From positions 1-64,000 of the forward strand of contig JAUXTU010000116.1 of the NCBI GenBank assembly GCA_030679145.1: a DNA stretch of 64,000 nt, read 5' to 3'. This document shows positions 20,315 through 30,525 of the stretch, one piece after another. The stretch is from Bacteroidota bacterium. GTDB lineage: Bacteria > Bacteroidota > Ignavibacteria > UBA10030 > UBA8401. A program made the translations under genes and the position numbers. The notes beneath the pieces were generated by a model that searched no databases, was not told where the DNA came from, and saw only the letters and a list, made by a program, of their open reading frames with translations. Numbering within the stretch: the first letter of the stretch is position 1; every line of letters begins with the position of its first letter.

Positions 20315-22315
20315 CTATGATCCTGTTTTGAAAGTGGAAGTTTGTCCAACCAGCAACGTGTCGCCGTTGGTTGATTTTAATTTTGTTGATACGGTAAACG
20401 AATATGACGTATTTGCAGATAGCTGATTCTGCGGAGTGAAATAAAAACCATTACCGCTTGTATATAAATTTCCGACAGCGGCGGGTGAAATGGAAAAAGC
20501 TGCCGATATAGAAGTTTGATCGACAGTATAGTTGGTATTTACATAAATGCTGGAATATCGTGAAACGTCTGTGCTTCCATTGTAAGGCGAGATGTTGGTT
20601 ATTTGAAATGCCTGTGTTGTAAACGAAAACGAATACGGTGACTGCAGCGATGAGCCATCTTTTCCCTTTATTCCTGTTGATAGCGTAACGGAATAATTTT
20701 GCCCCGCTAAGAATGGTTTTGACGGTACAAAAGAGAATTGATTTGAGTAAAAAGAAAAACTTCCCGCAGTTGCCGGAGTGATACTGAATGAATTTCGCAC
20801 TGTTCCCGTATCCAAATCGCCGGTAAACCAAACCGAAATATAGTTTGCAGTTGAATAATTATCGTTGTTTGAAGGGGTCGTACTTGTTACCTGAAATGGT
20901 GTTGTGGTGAATTGCAGTTCGTATGGTTCTTTTAATGCTGAACCTCCGGTAGATTTCATTGAAGTAGAAAGAGTAACCGTGTAACGGGTCCCATATTTAA
21001 ATGGCTGCGTAGGAGTATATGTAAAAGTTCGGTTATCATAATTTACGAATGAAAAGTTACCAGTCACAGCTGGTTCAATGGAAAATGCAGAGACCGCACT
21101 TGCCTGATTGATCGGTGCATTGAAAGAGAATCTAATCTGAGAATAAGGAGATACACCGGAATACCCTTGATATGGTTCAGTGTTGTTTACCCGAAATTCT
21201 TCCGTTGTAAACGAGAACATATAAGGTTCAGATAATGGAGTCCCATTTTTTGATTTGAGAGTGGTCCCAAGGATAACGGTGTATTTTGTACCAGGCGTTA
21301 ATTGTTCCGTGGTGTTAAAGTACAATTGGCTTCCGCTTGCATAAACATTTCCTTGAATAGATGGCGTTATTGTAAAAGCTGAAGCAACGGACGTAGGATC
21401 AACAGACCCACTGAACGTGATATAAATTGAATTTCCGGAGGATATATAAACATTCTCTGCTCCATCACTTGGTGAAGTTGTAACCACCTTAAATTTACCG
21501 GTCGTAAAAGTTGATATGAATGGCTGTGATAACTTATTCCCATATTTGTCGGTCAAATTCTGGTCAGCGGAAATTTGATATTGTGTTGAAAAATTGAAAC
21601 CAATTGTCGGTATAAAATATGTCGTTGAGGGATTGTATTGATCGATAGTCCATTTTCCGCTCACCGTTGGACTGATATGCAATGATGAAAGACTAGCGAA
21701 TGTTAATGCACTATTGAATGAAAGATAAACATTGGTCGAATAATAATAATCGCTGAATGTTACACTGTCTCCATTCGCCGGGTTTACGTATCGTACTCGC
21801 AAAGAAGGTTCGGGTGTAAATGTAAAAGTATGTTTTCTCAACAGTCGTTTTCCGTGAATATCTTCAACCGTAGAATCAATCTCAACAGTGTAAGTTTTTC
21901 CAATCTCAAAATTTATATAGTTTCCGTTCGTTGCGTCACGGATATAGAATTTTATCACATTCTGAAATTGTTGTGTCGAATAGCCCCCATCATAAATTGA
22001 AAAATTAATTTTAGTATTGAAACCCGTTATCTTTATTGTGCTAGTGTTGAACGTATTAAGGTTCATCAACTTGTTGAATTGCACTATAAAATGATAAGAA
22101 TTTGTGTTGAATGTAGAAAATGGTCCGGTGCTGTTATTGGATGGGAATGTCCATATCACTTCGGGTGTTACATTCGGATCAGTTAATTCATCACGGGTGG
22201 AAATAATGGAACCGTTCGTTTGCTCAACATTCTCCTTACAACCTGAAAAAAAAACAATGATCGCAAGAAATGAAAAAATAAAAATCTTTATCAATGAATG
22301 AAGATAATGTTTCAT
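20315..22315 (-). CDS. lipoprotein with about six tandem SbsA/Big_5-type Ig-like domains
   Basis: Repeated units of about 100 aa: (S/T)P.(D/N)....V...S.I...F....(D/N)......(F/S)I.P...G......Y.(V/I)(T/S)LST..K...G..L..PY.F.FTT. Confidence 0.82.
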   Translation of the reverse strand: MKHYLHSLIKIFIFSFLAIIVFFSGCKENVEQTNGSIISTRDELTDPNVTPEVIWTFPSNNSTGPFSTFNTNSYHFIVQFNKLMNLNTFNTSTIKITGFNTKINFSIYDGGYSTQQFQNVIKFYIRDATNGNYINFEIGKTYTVEIDSTVEDIHGKRLLRKHTFTFTPEPSLRVRYVNPANGDSVTFSDYYYSTNVYLSFNSALTFASLSSLHISPTVSGKWTIDQYNPSTTYFIPTIGFNFSTQYQISADQNLTDKYGNKLSQPFISTFTTGKFKVVTTSPSDGAENVYISSGNSIYITFSGSVDPTSVASAFTITPSIQGNVYASGSQLYFNTTEQLTPGTKYTVILGTTLKSKNGTPLSEPYMFSFTTEEFRVNNTEPYQGYSGVSPYSQIRFSFNAPINQASAVSAFSIEPAVTGNFSFVNYDNRTFTYTPTQPFKYGTRYTVTLSTSMKSTGGSALKEPYELQFTTTPFQVTSTTPSNNDNYSTANYISVWFTGDLDTGTVRNSFSITPATAGSFSFYSNQFSFVPSKPFLAGQNYSVTLSTGIKGKDGSSLQSPYSFSFTTQAFQITNISPYNGSTDVSRYSSIYVNTNYTVDQTSISAAFSISPAAVGNLYTSGNGFYFTPQNQLSANTSYSFTVSTKLKSTNGDTLLVGQTSTFKTGS

Positions 22316-22462
22316 AATGATTCCTTTATGTTGAGTTCCTGAAGGGAAAAGTATAACAAAATTACGAACTCAAAGCGTGGATAGCAACGGAAGATTTTTT
22401 ACAACAAGATGATTTGCTCTGATTTTGATTACAAAAATGGTTTAACAATAAAAAAATGTAAA

Positions 22463-23839
22463 CTACCATTTCTCAAGTAATAACCGAAGAATCTTTAATT
22501 TCCATTCTTTATAAGGAGGGGTTTTTAAGAACCAAAATTCCAACCACGTTGCTTTCTCCATTATTGATTTATAATGAGAGAACGTTTTGAATCCTTCCGC
22601 GCCATGATATGATCCCATTCCGCTCGAACCAACACCGCCAAGAGGGAGATGATCGTTGGCAAAATACATGACCGTATCATTATATGAGCCGCCGCCAAAT
22701 GATAATTCATGGAATATTTTTTCTTTAATGTCATCAGAAGAGCCAAAAAGATACAGTGATAATGGTTTTGGGAATTGTTTTATTTTTGAAATTGCTTCAT
22801 CCAAATTTTCATATTGTATAACAGGAAGAAGGGGTCCGAAAATTTCTTCTTTCATTATCGCATCATCAAACGTTGAATGATGAATGATAGTAGGACTGAT
22901 GAATAATCGTTGTTTATCAAACACGCCGCCATAAAATATTTTTTTCTTATCAACAAGAGAAATGATCCTGTCAAAATGCTTTTCATTTACAATGGCCATG
23001 TAATTCTCGCCAAAGCCATTCTTTGGAAAATGTTGGTCGAGTATTTTTTTCATCGCATCAAGAAGCTGGTGTTCAATGGAGGCATGAACCAAGATATAAT
23101 CCGGCGCTACGCAGGTTTGTCCTGCATTCAAGAACTTTCCCCAAACAAGGCGCTTTGCGCTGGTTTCAATGTCGCAATCAGGCAGAACAATGGCCGGATT
23201 TTTCCCGCCGAGCTCAAGAGTAACCGGCGTAAGATGTTTTGCGGCAGCTTCATAAACTTTTTTCCCGATCGAAGTTCCGCCGGTAAAAAAAATGTAATCA
23301 AACCGATGCTCCAAAAGCTCCTTTGCTGTTTCAGCACCGCCTTCAACTACGCGACAATATTCTGCAGGAAATGCTGTATTAATAATGAATGCCATTGCAG
23401 CCGAAGTATTTGGTGCAACCTCACTTGGTTTTACAATAGCAGTGTTTCCCGCTGCTAACGCATCAATAAGCGGTATAAGGGTAAGTTGATACGGATAATT
23501 CCAGGCTCCGGCGATATACGTAACACCAAACGGCTCCGCCAATTTGTAACTTCGGGAAGGAAAATTAACAAGATTTGTTTTTACTCGTTGTTTTTTGCTC
23601 CAGGAACGAATATTTTTTAAGCAATATGATATTTCTCGATACACCAATGAAAGTTCTGAAGTGAACGTATCGAAGCGCGATTTTTTTAGATCGACGTAGA
23701 TTGCATCAAGCATCAGTTGTTCATTCGCCCGCAATACTTGGTCAAGCTTTTTTAACTGAGCAATTCTGAAACCGATGTTGCGTGTCGTACCTGATTCAAA
23801 GAATATTCTTTGTGCAGAGATTAATTCGGCTGTGTTCAT
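22463..23839 (-). CDS. aldehyde dehydrogenase (class 3-like)
   Basis: VTLELGGKNPAIV, LNAGQTCVAPDY, FGPLLPVI motifs. Confidence 0.92.
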   Translation of the reverse strand: MNTAELISAQRIFFESGTTRNIGFRIAQLKKLDQVLRANEQLMLDAIYVDLKKSRFDTFTSELSLVYREISYCLKNIRSWSKKQRVKTNLVNFPSRSYKLAEPFGVTYIAGAWNYPYQLTLIPLIDALAAGNTAIVKPSEVAPNTSAAMAFIINTAFPAEYCRVVEGGAETAKELLEHRFDYIFFTGGTSIGKKVYEAAAKHLTPVTLELGGKNPAIVLPDCDIETSAKRLVWGKFLNAGQTCVAPDYILVHASIEHQLLDAMKKILDQHFPKNGFGENYMAIVNEKHFDRIISLVDKKKIFYGGVFDKQRLFISPTIIHHSTFDDAIMKEEIFGPLLPVIQYENLDEAISKIKQFPKPLSLYLFGSSDDIKEKIFHELSFGGGSYNDTVMYFANDHLPLGGVGSSGMGSYHGAEGFKTFSHYKSIMEKATWLEFWFLKTPPYKEWKLKILRLLLEKW

Positions 23840-23859
23840 AGAAATCTTTCAAGAAAATA

Positions 23860-24684
23860 TTATTTTCGTCCGGTGAATTCATCCATTGTTTTATACACCT
23901 TTAGATAATCTCCAACAATCAAATCAAACACTCGAGTGGGCAAAATACCTTTGAAGAATTGTAATGTATAGACGATCAATGGCATCCGTACATGGAGTTT
24001 GTTCTTTTCAATCCCACGAATGATCTTTCGAACCGTCGGCTCAGGCTTATTGATCGGAACAAATATGGAGGACTTTACGCCATCGAACATTCCCGTGCTG
24101 ATGAAATACGGTGTAGCGCATGTAACTTTGACATTTTTTCCAAGCTTTTCCATCTCAAGTCTTATGGAATCAGACCACCCGATCACCGCCCATTTGCTTG
24201 CGGCGTAAACAGACATCTTGGGATTGCCAACCAATCCTGCCGCTGATGCGATATTCACGATGTGTCCGCTGTTGCGTTGAATCATATCAGGTAGAAATTC
24301 GAGGGTAATATGCATCAGCGCATCGGTATTGATTGACATCGTTCTGTCGATATCTGCATGAGTATGCTCGTGAAAATATTTTCCGATGACAATGCCGGCA
24401 TTATTGATTAAAATGTCAATCGCGCCGACATCGGTTTTACTTTTCTGAGCAGTAGTTAAGATATGTTCTTTGTCGGAGACATCAATAACATATCCCTGAA
24501 CATTTGGAAAGTGTAAAGAAAATTCTTGAACTGTTTCATCAAGCATTTTTTTGTTGATGTCCCAAATGATGAGATGCTTGATTCCTTTTTTGATTGCTGC
24601 TTTCCCCATCAATTTTCCAATTCCGGAAGCGCCGCCTGTAATTAAAACTATTTTATTTTGAAATGAACTCATAATATAAGCCAT
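23860..24684 (-). CDS. short-chain dehydrogenase/reductase
   Basis: VLITGGASGIGKLMGKAA, NNAGIV, YAASKWAV. Confidence 0.92.
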   Translation of the reverse strand: MAYIMSSFQNKIVLITGGASGIGKLMGKAAIKKGIKHLIIWDINKKMLDETVQEFSLHFPNVQGYVIDVSDKEHILTTAQKSKTDVGAIDILINNAGIVIGKYFHEHTHADIDRTMSINTDALMHITLEFLPDMIQRNSGHIVNIASAAGLVGNPKMSVYAASKWAVIGWSDSIRLEMEKLGKNVKVTCATPYFISTGMFDGVKSSIFVPINKPEPTVRKIIRGIEKNKLHVRMPLIVYTLQFFKGILPTRVFDLIVGDYLKVYKTMDEFTGRK

Positions 24685-24687
24685 TCT

Positions 24688-25593
24688 TTATAAGTGATAC
24701 TTCAGTAATTGATGTACGTTTTCTGCCAACGAATTCGCGGCAGTTGGTTCAAACCGAAACCAAAGTTCCGGCTCGATTAATTCTAATTCTGAAACTGCAA
24801 GATTTCCATCATTATCAGCGATCATATCAACGCGAGCATAAGAAGGGATTGGAGAACATACCGAAACGACATGCTCAGCAAAAGAAATTTCCTCTTGTGA
24901 AGGATCATATGAAACAACCGTACCGCCAAAGTCATCTTGCACGCGGAAATCTCCCGCTTTTGCTTTTTTCAAGATAGCGTGCGTATATTTTCCACCGATG
25001 ACAATAAGAGTGATTTCTCCGCGAACTATTATAGAATGAAGAAAAGGCTGAAGCATCATTGCTTCATTCGCAATCAATTCTTGAAAAATAGGTTCGTGTT
25101 CTGCTAAATTATCACTGTTTAATCGATATGTATGTCGCGCGCCAGCAGATATTACAGGTTTTAAGATCGTTTCGGTTAAATTCTGATCTTTATGAAGGTT
25201 GAGGAGTGTTGTCGCATCTCCTTTTTCAATATAGTTCGTCTGTGGAATATTGATTCCACGATTTTGCAGATCGCGTAGATAATGTTTATCAAGATTCCAC
25301 AGAATTGTTTCTAAGGAATTAATCAATAATGTTTTTGTTGAAACGAAATCCAGAAATTTCAAAAAACCTTCAAATCGTTGAGTATAATCCCAGACAGCAC
25401 GAAATAGAATAGATTTGGTTGTTGACCAATCGAATTCTTTATTCGTCCAATCGATTCTATGTACTCGCAACCCTTTTTTTTCTAAGGCAGAACGGAACAG
25501 TTCATCTTCTGTAAGTATTTGTTGAACGTACCAATCCGGATTTTTTGGATTAAGATATTCTGAAGCAGTGAGAAGTGTTATATCGTATTTCAT
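24688..25593 (-). CDS. ATP-grasp domain protein (RimK/glutathione synthetase-like)
   Basis: LKPVISAGARHTYRL, FLHSIIVRGEITLIVIGGKYTHAILKKAKAGDFRVQDDFGG, ELELIEPELWFR. Confidence 0.82.
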   Translation of the reverse strand: MKYDITLLTASEYLNPKNPDWYVQQILTEDELFRSALEKKGLRVHRIDWTNKEFDWSTTKSILFRAVWDYTQRFEGFLKFLDFVSTKTLLINSLETILWNLDKHYLRDLQNRGINIPQTNYIEKGDATTLLNLHKDQNLTETILKPVISAGARHTYRLNSDNLAEHEPIFQELIANEAMMLQPFLHSIIVRGEITLIVIGGKYTHAILKKAKAGDFRVQDDFGGTVVSYDPSQEEISFAEHVVSVCSPIPSYARVDMIADNDGNLAVSELELIEPELWFRFEPTAANSLAENVHQLLKYHL

Positions 25594-25793
25594 AATGCAA
25601 TAGAATTGTAGGTGAATTTCATGATATAATAGATTGAAAACAAGAATAATTACTTGAAGAAATATATTCCATTCAACAGTCCCTTTTTCTTTCAAAGATT
25701 AATACCTACATTTCTTCTACCCCGTGCTAACGACCGTATCATCCGTCGTCGGCAGGGGTAAGTACGTTTTAAATTGACCTATACGTAAAAACA

Positions 25794-28700
25794 ATGTCTG
25801 ACAACACTTCAAAAATATTCGATTCTGTCCATTTCCAGAAACTCGATGCTCTTAATGTTTCCGCGGAACATCCGAAAATCATCCATGGAATTTCCGGTTC
25901 GCTTTGGGCATTTGTCGCCGTTGCTCTCTTTCGTCAGGCAAACGGACAGGTATTGGTTGTTGTTGATGAAGCTGAACGTGCGGAAAAACTTCGTGATGAT
26001 TGTACTGTTATTATTGGTGAAGCGAATGTAAAACTATTCATCAGTGAACCGCAGCATGCATCCCAAGTGATTGATATGTCTGCACCACTTTCTCAGATTG
26101 AGACATTAAAAGCTTTGCAGGCAAACACTCCGGCAATTTACATCACGCATTCAACCGCGCTGGGGTATTCCGTTCCCGAACAGAAGAAGTTCTTGAAATC
26201 CATTATTGAACTTTCAACTAACAGCGAACATAATTTTGAACAATTGCTCGTTAAACTCTCTGAAAATGGATTTGAACGAAAACAATTTGTCGAGTCGTAC
26301 GGTGACATTGCTGTGCGCGGCGGCATTCTTGATATTTTTCCGTTTATTGGTGAACATCCTGTTCGGATTGAATTCTGGGGGGATACGATTGAATCAATCC
26401 GTGAGTTTGAAGTACTATCGCAGCGTTCAATTCGTGAGTTACAAAAAGTGAGTATCGTTCCGGATGTTCTGAAACGGGAATCTGTTGACGGAGAAGCGTC
26501 AGAGATGCAGACCAATAAAGAGCATCTGTTGTCATATTTTTCAAATGAAACGATGATTCTCTTGGAAGATGAATCTCTTCGTAAAAAAGAATTTGATGAG
26601 CTTGAATCTGAAGGAGTTGTAACAGATTTTTCATTTGATGATGTTGAAAAAAGAATCGAAAACTTTTCACGTATTATTCATTCCTCTTTCCAATCATCAA
26701 AGGCAGATATCGATTTTCAATCCACGGCTCAACCAAGTGTTAACGGAAGCATTAAGATATTAAAAGAAAAGATTGTAGAATTTTCTGAAAAAGGATTTGA
26801 TGTAGTTATCACATCTGATAGAAAAGAAGAGCTGGAAAGAATACAAGATTTGATCGAGAGTTTTGACAATAACGAGTCTATTTCAAGTTTTGAGATTCGA
26901 GATGAAGATTTTGAAGAAGAAATAAATCTCGAAACACAAAACGCAGAACGTGAACCTCTAATTCACTATTCTTCAGAGGCTTTCCACTCTGGTTTCGTAT
27001 TCGAATCTGCAAAAATTGTCATCTTTACAGAGCATGAGATATTCAACCGTATTAAAGCGCGCGCGCAGAGAAAGCAAAAACGATTTAAAGGAATTTCTGC
27101 AAAAGAACTTCATGCGTTGCGTCGAGGTGATTATGTTACGCACGTTGATCACGGCATCGGAAAATTTCTCGGTCTCGAAAAAATTAGTGTCGGTGGTACT
27201 GAGCAAGAAGTTGCAAAGCTGGAGTATGCGGAAAAAGGAATGCTCTTTGTCAATCTCAATTATATCACGCGGATACAAAAATATTCTTCCGCCGAAGGAC
27301 ATGAACCAAAACTCAATAAACTAGGAACTCCTGACTGGGAAAGATTAAAAGCACGAACAAAGAAAAAGATTAAAGATATTGCTCGTGATCTGATAAAACT
27401 CTATGCCAAACGAAAAATGGAATCGGGCTTTGCGTTTCAACCGGATGCACATTGGCAAAAGGAGATGGAAGCGTCATTCATGTATGATGATACTCCGGAC
27501 CAGGCACGGACAACAATTGAAGTGAAAGCCGATATGGAATCCCCGCATCCAATGGATCGGCTGGTTTGCGGCGATGTTGGATTTGGAAAAACGGAAATTG
27601 CAATTCGTGCAGCATTCAAATCAGTGATGAATGGAAAACAGGTCGGCGTTCTTGTTCCCACAACTATTCTTGCACAACAGCATTTTAATACATTTTCAGA
27701 TCGTCTTAATCGTTACCCGATTCGCATTGCATTACTATCCCGATTCAAATCATCAAAAGAGATCAAGGAATCATTGAAAAAACTTGCTGATGGAAACGTC
27801 GATATTGTTATTGGAACACATCGGTTGCTATCAAAAGATGTGCAATTCAAAGATCTCGGATTGCTTGTTATAGATGAAGAACAGCGATTCGGTGTAGCAG
27901 CAAAAGAAAAACTCCGCGCGATGAAAGTCTCCGTTGATACCCTGACATTAACTGCAACACCAATCCCGAGAACATTGCATTTTTCATTGATGGGAGCACG
28001 CGATCTTTCTGTGATTAATACCCCGCCACGCAACCGTCTTCCCGTCCACACGGAAATTGTGAGTTATGATAAAAAGCTCATTCGTGAAGCAGTGATTCAT
28101 GAGATTCATCGCGGCGGTCAGGTATTTATTGTGAATGACCGTGTGAACAATATTGAAACAATAACTGCGACACTTCAGGAACATATTCCTGAAGCGCGAT
28201 TCCGTATTGCACACGGACAGATGGAAGGACATGAATTAGAGCAAGTAATGATCGATTTTCTTGAACGAAAATTTGATGTTCTTGTTACCACTAAGATAGT
28301 TGAATCAGGTGTTGATATTCCAAGTGTCAATACGATTATCATCAATCGCGCAGATAAATTCGGCCTTGCGGAATTGTATCAATTGCGAGGACGTGTAGGT
28401 CGCGCAAATCTTCAGGCCTACGCATATCTCCTTGTTCCACCGATCAATCTTCTTCCGAAGCAAACACTTCGCCGTCTTCAGGCGATCGAAGAGTTTACTG
28501 AGCTTGGTTCCGGTTTTAATCTCGCAATGCGCGATCTTGAAATCCGCGGTGCGGGAAATATGCTGGGAGGGGAACAGAGCGGGTTTATCATGGAAATGGG
28601 TTTTGAGATGTATACAAAAATTCTTGAGGATGCAGTTACTGAATTGAAAGAGCAGGAATTTGCAGAAGTATTTGCTTCCGACACACGAGAAGCAAAACTG

Positions 28701-29177
28701 CGCGCTATTGAAACACAGGTTGATGCTGATATCGAAGCATATATTCCTGAATTCTATATTGAAAGTGATACTGAACGTCTTGATATTTATCGGCGCTTGT
28801 ATAAAACATCTACACAAAAAGAGGTTGATGAATTAAAAGCAGAACTGAACGATCGTTTCGGTACTGCTATGGAAGAAGTTGATAATCTTTTTGCTTTGGC
28901 ATCGTTGCGTGTATTTGGTTCGCATTCCAATATTCGTAAAGCAGAGCTGAACAAACGGACGCTCAGATTATTTTTACCACTGGAAGATGATAAACAATTC
29001 TATGAAAGCGGATTGTTCCAGCAACTCATGGCTTCAGTTTCGACAATCAAAGAGCCTGCAATACAATTGAAACAAGAAGGAAAAAATTTATTTTTTCAAA
29101 CATTCTTAAAACAATCCGAAGGTGTTGAACGCGTGACTGAAGCAATAACGATTCTTGAAAAAATAAATTATGAATAA
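25794..29177 (+). CDS. mfd: transcription-repair coupling factor
   Basis: CarD-like RGDYVTHVDHGIGKFLGLE, helicase motifs RLVCGDVGFGKTEIAIRAAF, LLVIDEEQRFGV, TATPIPRTLHFSLMGARDLSVINTPP. Confidence 0.97.
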   Translation: MSDNTSKIFDSVHFQKLDALNVSAEHPKIIHGISGSLWAFVAVALFRQANGQVLVVVDEAERAEKLRDDCTVIIGEANVKLFISEPQHASQVIDMSAPLSQIETLKALQANTPAIYITHSTALGYSVPEQKKFLKSIIELSTNSEHNFEQLLVKLSENGFERKQFVESYGDIAVRGGILDIFPFIGEHPVRIEFWGDTIESIREFEVLSQRSIRELQKVSIVPDVLKRESVDGEASEMQTNKEHLLSYFSNETMILLEDESLRKKEFDELESEGVVTDFSFDDVEKRIENFSRIIHSSFQSSKADIDFQSTAQPSVNGSIKILKEKIVEFSEKGFDVVITSDRKEELERIQDLIESFDNNESISSFEIRDEDFEEEINLETQNAEREPLIHYSSEAFHSGFVFESAKIVIFTEHEIFNRIKARAQRKQKRFKGISAKELHALRRGDYVTHVDHGIGKFLGLEKISVGGTEQEVAKLEYAEKGMLFVNLNYITRIQKYSSAEGHEPKLNKLGTPDWERLKARTKKKIKDIARDLIKLYAKRKMESGFAFQPDAHWQKEMEASFMYDDTPDQARTTIEVKADMESPHPMDRLVCGDVGFGKTEIAIRAAFKSVMNGKQVGVLVPTTILAQQHFNTFSDRLNRYPIRIALLSRFKSSKEIKESLKKLADGNVDIVIGTHRLLSKDVQFKDLGLLVIDEEQRFGVAAKEKLRAMKVSVDTLTLTATPIPRTLHFSLMGARDLSVINTPPRNRLPVHTEIVSYDKKLIREAVIHEIHRGGQVFIVNDRVNNIETITATLQEHIPEARFRIAHGQMEGHELEQVMIDFLERKFDVLVTTKIVESGVDIPSVNTIIINRADKFGLAELYQLRGRVGRANLQAYAYLLVPPINLLPKQTLRRLQAIEEFTELGSGFNLAMRDLEIRGAGNMLGGEQSGFIMEMGFEMYTKILEDAVTELKEQEFAEVFASDTREAKLRAIETQVDADIEAYIPEFYIESDTERLDIYRRLYKTSTQKEVDELKAELNDRFGTAMEEVDNLFALASLRVFGSHSNIRKAELNKRTLRLFLPLEDDKQFYESGLFQQLMASVSTIKEPAIQLKQEGKNLFFQTFLKQSEGVERVTEAITILEKINYE

Positions 29178-29766
29178 TGACATTAAAATAATTCTTTTTG
29201 ATCTCGGCCGCGTGTTGATGCATATTGACTTCGACGCATTTCCTAATGGACTTGGATTGATAACGAAAGAGCACCGATCTCAATACAATCAAGCGAAGAT
29301 TCAACAATCTGTGAGGGGTTATGAAACGGGAGAGATGTCAACAAATGAATTTATTGATTCCCTCTATGAAATATTCCATCAAAATTTTTCCAAAGAAAAA
29401 ATATTGAGTGCATTCAACGGTATTATCGTCAAAGACAACCAGGAAATTATTCCGGTTGTTGAAAACGTTCGTCGTCATTACCGCATTGCAGTGCTCAGCA
29501 ATACCTGCGCAAGTCATTGGGAAAAAGTTCTGCGTATTTCGTCACTGATAAAATTATTTCCTGATGTGTTTACATCATTTCAACTTGGAGCAATGAAACC
29601 ATCTTCAATCGTCTATAAAAAAGTTTGCGAAATGATGAATGTTGAACCGTATGAAGTTTTATTCATTGATGATTTAAAAGAAAACATTGACGGTGCAATC
29701 ACTGCCGGGATGAGTGGAATTGTATTTCAGAACATTGATTCCGTAAAATATTTGATGAAAAAGTAA
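29170..29766 (+). CDS. HAD family hydrolase
   Basis: IILFDLGRVL, LSNTCASHW, LFIDDLKENIDGA; overlaps the mfd stop by 8 nt. Confidence 0.85.
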   Translation: MNNDIKIILFDLGRVLMHIDFDAFPNGLGLITKEHRSQYNQAKIQQSVRGYETGEMSTNEFIDSLYEIFHQNFSKEKILSAFNGIIVKDNQEIIPVVENVRRHYRIAVLSNTCASHWEKVLRISSLIKLFPDVFTSFQLGAMKPSSIVYKKVCEMMNVEPYEVLFIDDLKENIDGAITAGMSGIVFQNIDSVKYLMKK

Positions 29767-29864
29767 AATCAAGCAAAAAACACTTAAAGTAACTATTTAA
29801 GTCCCTCTCGTAATAGTTTGTCCTCAAATACCAAAAATCCAATTTTTGCAAAAAATCAAAAATC

Positions 29865-29891
29865 TTCAATAAAATCAATGATTTTATTGAA
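29865..29891. promoter_or_regulatory. near-perfect palindrome upstream of the dcw promoter
   Basis: TTCAATAAAATC-AAT-GATTTTATTGAA (12 bp arms). Confidence 0.5.
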
Positions 29892-29897
29892 AATTAC

Positions 29898-29927
29898 TTG
29901 ACTTTCGATTGAAATTCCGTAACTTTG
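29898..29927 (+). promoter_or_regulatory. putative dcw promoter of Bacteroidota type
   Basis: TTGAC at 29898 and TAACTTTG at 29920-29927 (matches TAnnTTTG). Confidence 0.55.
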
Positions 29928-29936
29928 TGTCCAGTT

Positions 29937-29956
29937 GTGGGTTAAAGTGGGTAAAA
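29937..29956 (+). promoter_or_regulatory. MraZ-type operator: two 10-bp direct repeats
   Basis: GTGGGTTAAA GTGGGTAAAA immediately upstream of mraZ. Confidence 0.7.
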
Positions 29957-29987
29957 AATATTCAACAAAATAAGGCAATTAAGTACA

Positions 29988-30437
29988 GTGTCATCATTTA
30001 AAGGTTCATTCAATTATACGGTTGATAATAAGGGGCGCATTAATATTCCGGCAAAGATGCGGAAGAATCTTGCACCCGAAGCGAACAACTCGTTTGTCGT
30101 TACACGAGGATTCGAGAACTGTATTTTTGTGTACCCGAATGATGAGTGGGCAAAACGCGAAGCTGAACTTGGAAAATTGCAGCAAACAAATAAAGATGAC
30201 CGATTGTTTACACGACTGCTGCTCCAATATGCAACCGATGTTGAATTGGACGGACAGTATCGAATTGTTCTTCCGAAAGAATTGATACAGTACGCAAACA
30301 TTGAAAATGAAGTTTTCATTCTTGGTGCATTTGACCGCATCGAAGTATGGAATCCAAATGAGTACAAAAAATATCTCGATAGTCAACAGGAAGATTATTT
30401 GACTGTTGCATCAAAAATATTTGAAAAGAAAGATTAA
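29988..30437 (+). CDS. mraZ: transcriptional regulator MraZ
   Basis: FKGSFNYTVDNKGRINIPAKMR, DGQYRIVLPKEL; GTG start; first gene of dcw. Confidence 0.95.
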   Translation: MSSFKGSFNYTVDNKGRINIPAKMRKNLAPEANNSFVVTRGFENCIFVYPNDEWAKREAELGKLQQTNKDDRLFTRLLLQYATDVELDGQYRIVLPKELIQYANIENEVFILGAFDRIEVWNPNEYKKYLDSQQEDYLTVASKIFEKKD

Positions 30438-30442
30438 TGGTT

Positions 30443-30515
30443 CACCGCAGAGCGAGCAGGGATCGCGGAGGACGTGAAAACAAAATTTATTCAGTAGCTC
30501 TCTGCATCTGTGGTG
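30443..30515. repeat. degenerate inverted repeat of the CACCGCAGAG...CTCTGC..GTGGTG type
   Basis: CACCGCAGAGCGAGCAGG versus reverse complement of right arm CACCACAGATGCAGAGAG. Confidence 0.45.
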
Positions 30516-30525
30516 GTACCTAAGA

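Noticed and set aside
20450-20831. 126 aa ORF overlapping the Ig-like protein in another frame
   Set aside because: Same-strand alternate frame of a repetitive gene; no independent signal
22910-23458. 182 aa plus-strand ORF opposite the aldehyde dehydrogenase
   Set aside because: Antisense shadow of a clear ALDH coding sequence
25716-25765. GCTAACGACCGTATCATCCGTCGTCGG upstream of mfd as another attC-like half-site
   Set aside because: Only a partial resemblance and no pairing partner found nearby
28305-28817. 170 aa minus-strand ORF inside mfd
   Set aside because: Antisense to a long conserved gene, cysteine- and phenylalanine-rich composition typical of a shadow ORF, no motif
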